Below are positions 61,499 through 64,000 of a stretch of DNA of 64,000 nt, piece after piece. The DNA comes from Eopsaltria australis (lineage: Eukaryota > Chordata > Aves > Passeriformes > Petroicidae), in contig JAVTVJ010000001.1 of the NCBI GenBank assembly GCA_034509425.1, forward strand, positions 7,220,001-7,284,000, given 5' to 3'. The position numbers and the translations under genes are program-made. The notes beneath the pieces are model-generated. The model was given only the letters and a program-made list of their open reading frames with translations. It had not been told where the DNA came from and ran no database searches. Within the stretch, counting starts at the first letter, position 1; every line of letters begins with the position of its first letter.

Positions 61499-63054
61499 GT
61501 AAGTTTCTGGCCTTGTGTCTAACCGTCTCCGTGCATTTTCTAGTGCCTCCTGATTTGTTTGTTGCTGGGGGAGAGGAAAGGGGTGTTTGTGTGTGCGGGG
61601 GTGGGGGGGGCAGTTGTGTAACGAACGCGTTTGCAGAATAAACTCCGATTGCAAGAAATGGGCAAAACGAGAAAGAAAGAAGGGGAGGGAGAAGAGGAGG
61701 AGTGTGTGTGTCTGTGTATGTGTGTGCATGTATGTATGCGTGTGTGTGTGTGTGTGTGTGCGGTGGGGAGGGGGGGGATTGACCGGGTCCACTTAAAGGG
61801 AGAGGCTCCGGGAGGTTTCTGTAGCCGCTGGCGGGGCGCGGAGCGGGGCTGAGCGGCGCCGGGGCAGGGGAAGCAGCTGGAGGGAGCCCCTCGCTGTGCC
61901 GATAAATGGGGCGAGGCGGGGGTGAAGGGAGGCAGAGGAAGCCCAGTATTGGCGAGAAGCGACCGAGCGCGCTGCAATGGCAGGAGCAGGTCTCGGCGGG
62001 ATCCCGCTGAGGAGGAGGAGGAGGAGGAAGAGCGGCGGCGGCGCTCCGCGGGGCGGGATGCGGTCAGCGCGGGTCGGTGGCTGCGCAGCCTCCGCAGGTG
62101 CGGCCGCGGCTCGGGGCAGCCTCGCCGACTCCCCTACCCGGGTCGGGCACGGGGCCGGGGGCGCGGCGGGGTCCGGCCGGACCGGGGGGCCGCCGGGCAT
62201 GGCCCCGCTCCCCGCCGCCCACTCCCGCCTCCCCCGTCCTTCCCCCAACTTGAACTTCACGTAGTTACCGGAGTTACGGCCGCGGCGCCGTCTGCTGCGA
62301 GGAGAAGCGAGCCGGGCAGGACAGCGCCGGGCGGCCCCTCGCCGGGCCCGGGGCTGCCGCTTCCATCCCCCCCGTCCCCGCTCCGGGGTGCGAAGTATTG
62401 CAACCCCCGCGCTGGGCCGAGGAGCAGGGCTCAACTTCGGTGCCGGCCAGCGCCGGGGCCCCGCTCCGGGCACGCCGCCCCCGGGGAGGAAGCGGGTCCT
62501 GGCGCCGCCGAGTTGCCAAAGCGGCCGGAGGGGACCAGGGCTGGCGGCGAGCGGGGCGGGCAGGGCTGCTCGCCTGCCCGACAGAGTTTCAGTCACTTGG
62601 TAGTTTCTCTGGGCATCGCGGAGTTGGGGGGCAAGGGCGTGGGGGTGGTATTTGGGGTGTGTTTGATTGCTTGGGTGTTCGGGAGTGGGGGACCTGGGGG
62701 TGGCTCAGCTTTGAAAATGTCCCCGGCTTCCTTGCTCCTCCCCTGGAGAACTGCCCGGTTTGCACCGAGGCGGGAGAACGGGGGCGGGGGTGAAGAGGGG
62801 AGAGGCAAAAAAAAAAAAAAAATCTCCTCCAGCCCTCCCAAGTTGCAGCCCCTCCGAGCGAGCCCGTCCGTGTCCCGGGCAGGGGGGGCGGCTCGGCTCG
62901 GCGGGCAGAGGGGAGCCCGTCCCCCGGCTGCGCCCCCCGCCACCCTTGCGCACACAGCCGGGATGCGCCCTCCGGGCCTCTAAAGCTCTGTGTTTATTGT
63001 TGTGTCGTCCCGTGTATCCCCCCACCCCGCTCTCCTCCCCACCCCTCTGCCCAG
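61499..63054 (+). other. KLHL14: KLHL14 intron 1 (in the 5' UTR), GC-rich
   Basis: The intron is inferred from a consensus donor (GAGCAG/GTAAGT, GT at 61499-61500) and the strong acceptor at 63053-63054, giving about 1.56 kb. Nearly all of it from about 61800 on is CpG-dense. It carries a TG tract, several G-runs (62625-62702) and an A-run near 62807-62821. The very long open frames here on both strands come from scarce stop codons at high GC, not from coding. Confidence 0.7.
61701..61760 (+). repeat. (TG)n microsatellite in KLHL14 intron 1
   Basis: An imperfect TG array with a perfect block of about 10 units at its 3' end, followed by a G-rich run (61763-61778). Confidence 0.95.
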
Positions 63055-63099
63055 GTTGGAGGAGGGTTTAAAAGGCAGGTGTGCCGGAGGCCGCTCGCC
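63055..63099 (+). other. KLHL14: KLHL14 exon 2, 5' UTR part
   Basis: A C/T-rich tract (CTCTCCTCCCCACCCCTCTG) followed by CCCAG makes a strong 3' splice site, with AG at 63053-63054. The 45 bases between it and the ATG contain no ATG and no stop in the coding frame. The splice is inferred from sequence only. Confidence 0.75.
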
Positions 63100-64000
63100 A
63101 TGTCCAGATCCGGGGACAGGACCTCCACCTTCGACCCCAGCCACAGCGACAACCTGCTGCACGGCCTCAACCTGCTGTGGAGGAAGCAGCTCTTCTGCGA
63201 CGTGACCCTGACGGCCCAGGGCCAGCAGTTCCACTGCCACAAGGCCGTGCTGGCCTCCTGCTCCCAGTACTTCCGATCCCTGTTCTCCAGCGGCGGCGGG
63301 AGCGGCGGGCACCCCCACGCCCTGGGGCTGGGGCCCGGCGCCCAGGACGGGCTGGGAGGTCCGCCGAAGGAGCCGCCGCCGCCGCAGACGCAGGAGGAGC
63401 CCGGCACCCCATCTTCCTCCCCGGAGGACAAGCTGCTGGCCAGCCCGCGGGCCATCAACAACCTGGTGCTGCAGGGCTGCTCGTCCATCGGGCTGCGGCT
63501 GGTGCTGGAGTACCTGTACACGGCCAACGTGACCCTCTCTCTGGACACGGTGGAGGAGGTGCTGTCGGTCAGCAAGATCCTGCACATCCCGCAGGTCACC
63601 AAGCTGTGCGTGCAGTTCCTCAACGACCAGATCTCGGTGCAGAACTACAAGCAGGTGTGCAAGATCGCCGCCCTGCACGGCCTGGAGGAGACCAAGAAGC
63701 TGGCCAACAAGTACCTGGTGGAGGACGTGCTGCTGCTCAACTTCGAGGAGATGCGCGCCCTCCTCGACTCGCTGCCCCCCCCCGTCGAGTCGGAGCTGGC
63801 GCTCTTCCAGATGTCCGTGCTCTGGCTGGAGCACGACCGGGAGACCCGCATGCAGTACGCTCCGGACCTGATGAAGCGCCTCCGCTTCGCCCTCATCCCG
63901 GCGCCAGAGCTGGTGGAGCGGGTCCAGTCGGTGGATTTCATGCGCACCGACCCCGTCTGCCAGAAGCTGCTGCTGGACGCCATGAACTACCACCTGATGC
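63100..64000 (+). CDS. KLHL14: KLHL14 (Printor) BTB-BACK-Kelch protein, N-terminal part, runs off the window
   Basis: The frame opens at an ATG with G at -3 and stays open for 300 codons plus one base to the window edge. Residues 1-64 hold the start of a BTB fold: DNLLHGLNLLWRKQLFCDV, then HKAVLASCSQYFRSLF. Residues 65-114 are a Gly/Pro/Glu-rich insertion. The BTB fold resumes at about 115 (SPRAINNLVLQG) and ends near 175. A BACK domain follows, about 180-285 (NYKQVCKIAALHGLEETKKL; MRTDPVCQKLLLDAMNYHLM). The wording matches vertebrate KLHL14 as I remember it; the family protein is a little over 600 residues, so about half is here and the Kelch propeller is missing. No in-frame ATG exists upstream in the 5' UTR portion of this exon or in the last part of exon 1, which fixes the start. 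Known of the family: BTB and BACK bind CUL3 and the Kelch propeller binds the substrate; KLHL14 was named Printor for its binding to torsinA. Those roles are not visible here. Confidence 0.96.
   Translation, partial: MSRSGDRTSTFDPSHSDNLLHGLNLLWRKQLFCDVTLTAQGQQFHCHKAVLASCSQYFRSLFSSGGGSGGHPHALGLGPGAQDGLGGPPKEPPPPQTQEEPGTPSSSPEDKLLASPRAINNLVLQGCSSIGLRLVLEYLYTANVTLSLDTVEEVLSVSKILHIPQVTKLCVQFLNDQISVQNYKQVCKIAALHGLEETKKLANKYLVEDVLLLNFEEMRALLDSLPPPVESELALFQMSVLWLEHDRETRMQYAPDLMKRLRFALIPAPELVERVQSVDFMRTDPVCQKLLLDAMNYHLM

Larger units (their letters stand above)
61800..64000. promoter_or_regulatory. CpG island over intron 1 and the first coding exon of KLHL14
   Basis: CpG is dense from about 61810 to the window end, for example around 62030-62180 and 62280-62580. 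This contrasts sharply with the CpG-poor DNA of the preceding 60 kb. The position, covering the 5' end of a gene, is typical of a CpG-island promoter, and such islands can also drive divergent transcripts. Confidence 0.85.

Noticed and set aside
61334..61522. Frame in phase with KLHL14 across the splice, as an N-terminal extension
   Set aside because: It contains no ATG and passes through a T-run giving poly-Phe. The ATG at 63100 has a good context and matches the known family start.
61793..62596. 267-codon open frame, - strand, in the CpG island
   Set aside because: Same compositional cause. A divergent non-coding transcript is possible but the frame is not evidence for it.
61922..62983. 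353-codon open frame in the CpG island, + strand
   Set aside because: Arg/Gly/Pro-rich translation of CpG-dense intron sequence. Comparable long frames exist on the other strand (61793-62596). It crosses no splice logic.
62980..63993. 337-codon open frame on the strand opposite KLHL14
   Set aside because: It is the mirror of a GC-rich coding exon, where stops are rare on the antisense strand. Its protein is Leu/Gln/Val/Arg-rich with no domain.
1..64000. tRNA, rRNA, CRISPR or bacterial-type features
   Set aside because: No tRNA B-box with a fitting A-box, no rRNA-like stretch and no regularly spaced direct repeats were seen. The sequence is vertebrate in character.

Overview
This looks like a stretch of vertebrate nuclear genome, most likely from a bird and quite possibly a passerine. 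Three things point that way: the interspersed repeats are mostly CR1 LINE pieces, including one textbook CR1 3' end; there is an LTR fragment starting TGTCCTGGTTT, as in avian ERVL-type LTRs; and repeat density is low. There are no bacterial features. Long open frames scattered over both strands have no consistent coding signal and are mostly chance.

The only gene I can name is at the right edge. A CpG-dense promoter region (from about 60840) is followed by a non-coding first exon ending at a strong splice donor (61498/61499), a GC-rich intron of about 1.6 kb, a strong acceptor (63053-63054) and the start of the KLHL14 (Printor) coding region at 63100 on the + strand. The window holds its first 300 codons: the BTB domain, split by a Gly/Pro-rich low-complexity insertion, and most of the BACK domain. 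The Kelch repeats lie beyond position 64000. KLHL14 is a BTB-Kelch protein, a family that commonly acts as CUL3 E3-ligase substrate adaptors.

The other 60 kb or so upstream is gene-free as far as can be read. It holds two recognisable CR1 3' ends on the + strand (17478-17760 and 30353-30867), older CR1/L3-like LINE relics on the - strand (12378-12530 and 20600-21135), the LTR piece (26460-26605), palindromic MITE-like relics of an old amniote type (around 41086-41280), possible MIR-like scraps, simple repeats, and AT-rich patches that could be conserved regulatory DNA. In mammals the gene upstream of KLHL14 is CCDC178, in the same direction. No convincing CCDC178 exon was found here.

The most unusual signals are two local tandem duplications (9561-9826 and 14956-15504) whose second copies differ from the first almost only by small deletions. 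This suggests either an odd mutational process or an assembly gap-filling artefact. Others are a perfect 14-bp-arm hairpin at 14653-14686, two short perfect palindromes, and opposed GA- and TC-tracts flanking the KLHL14 promoter. I found no clearly new biological system.
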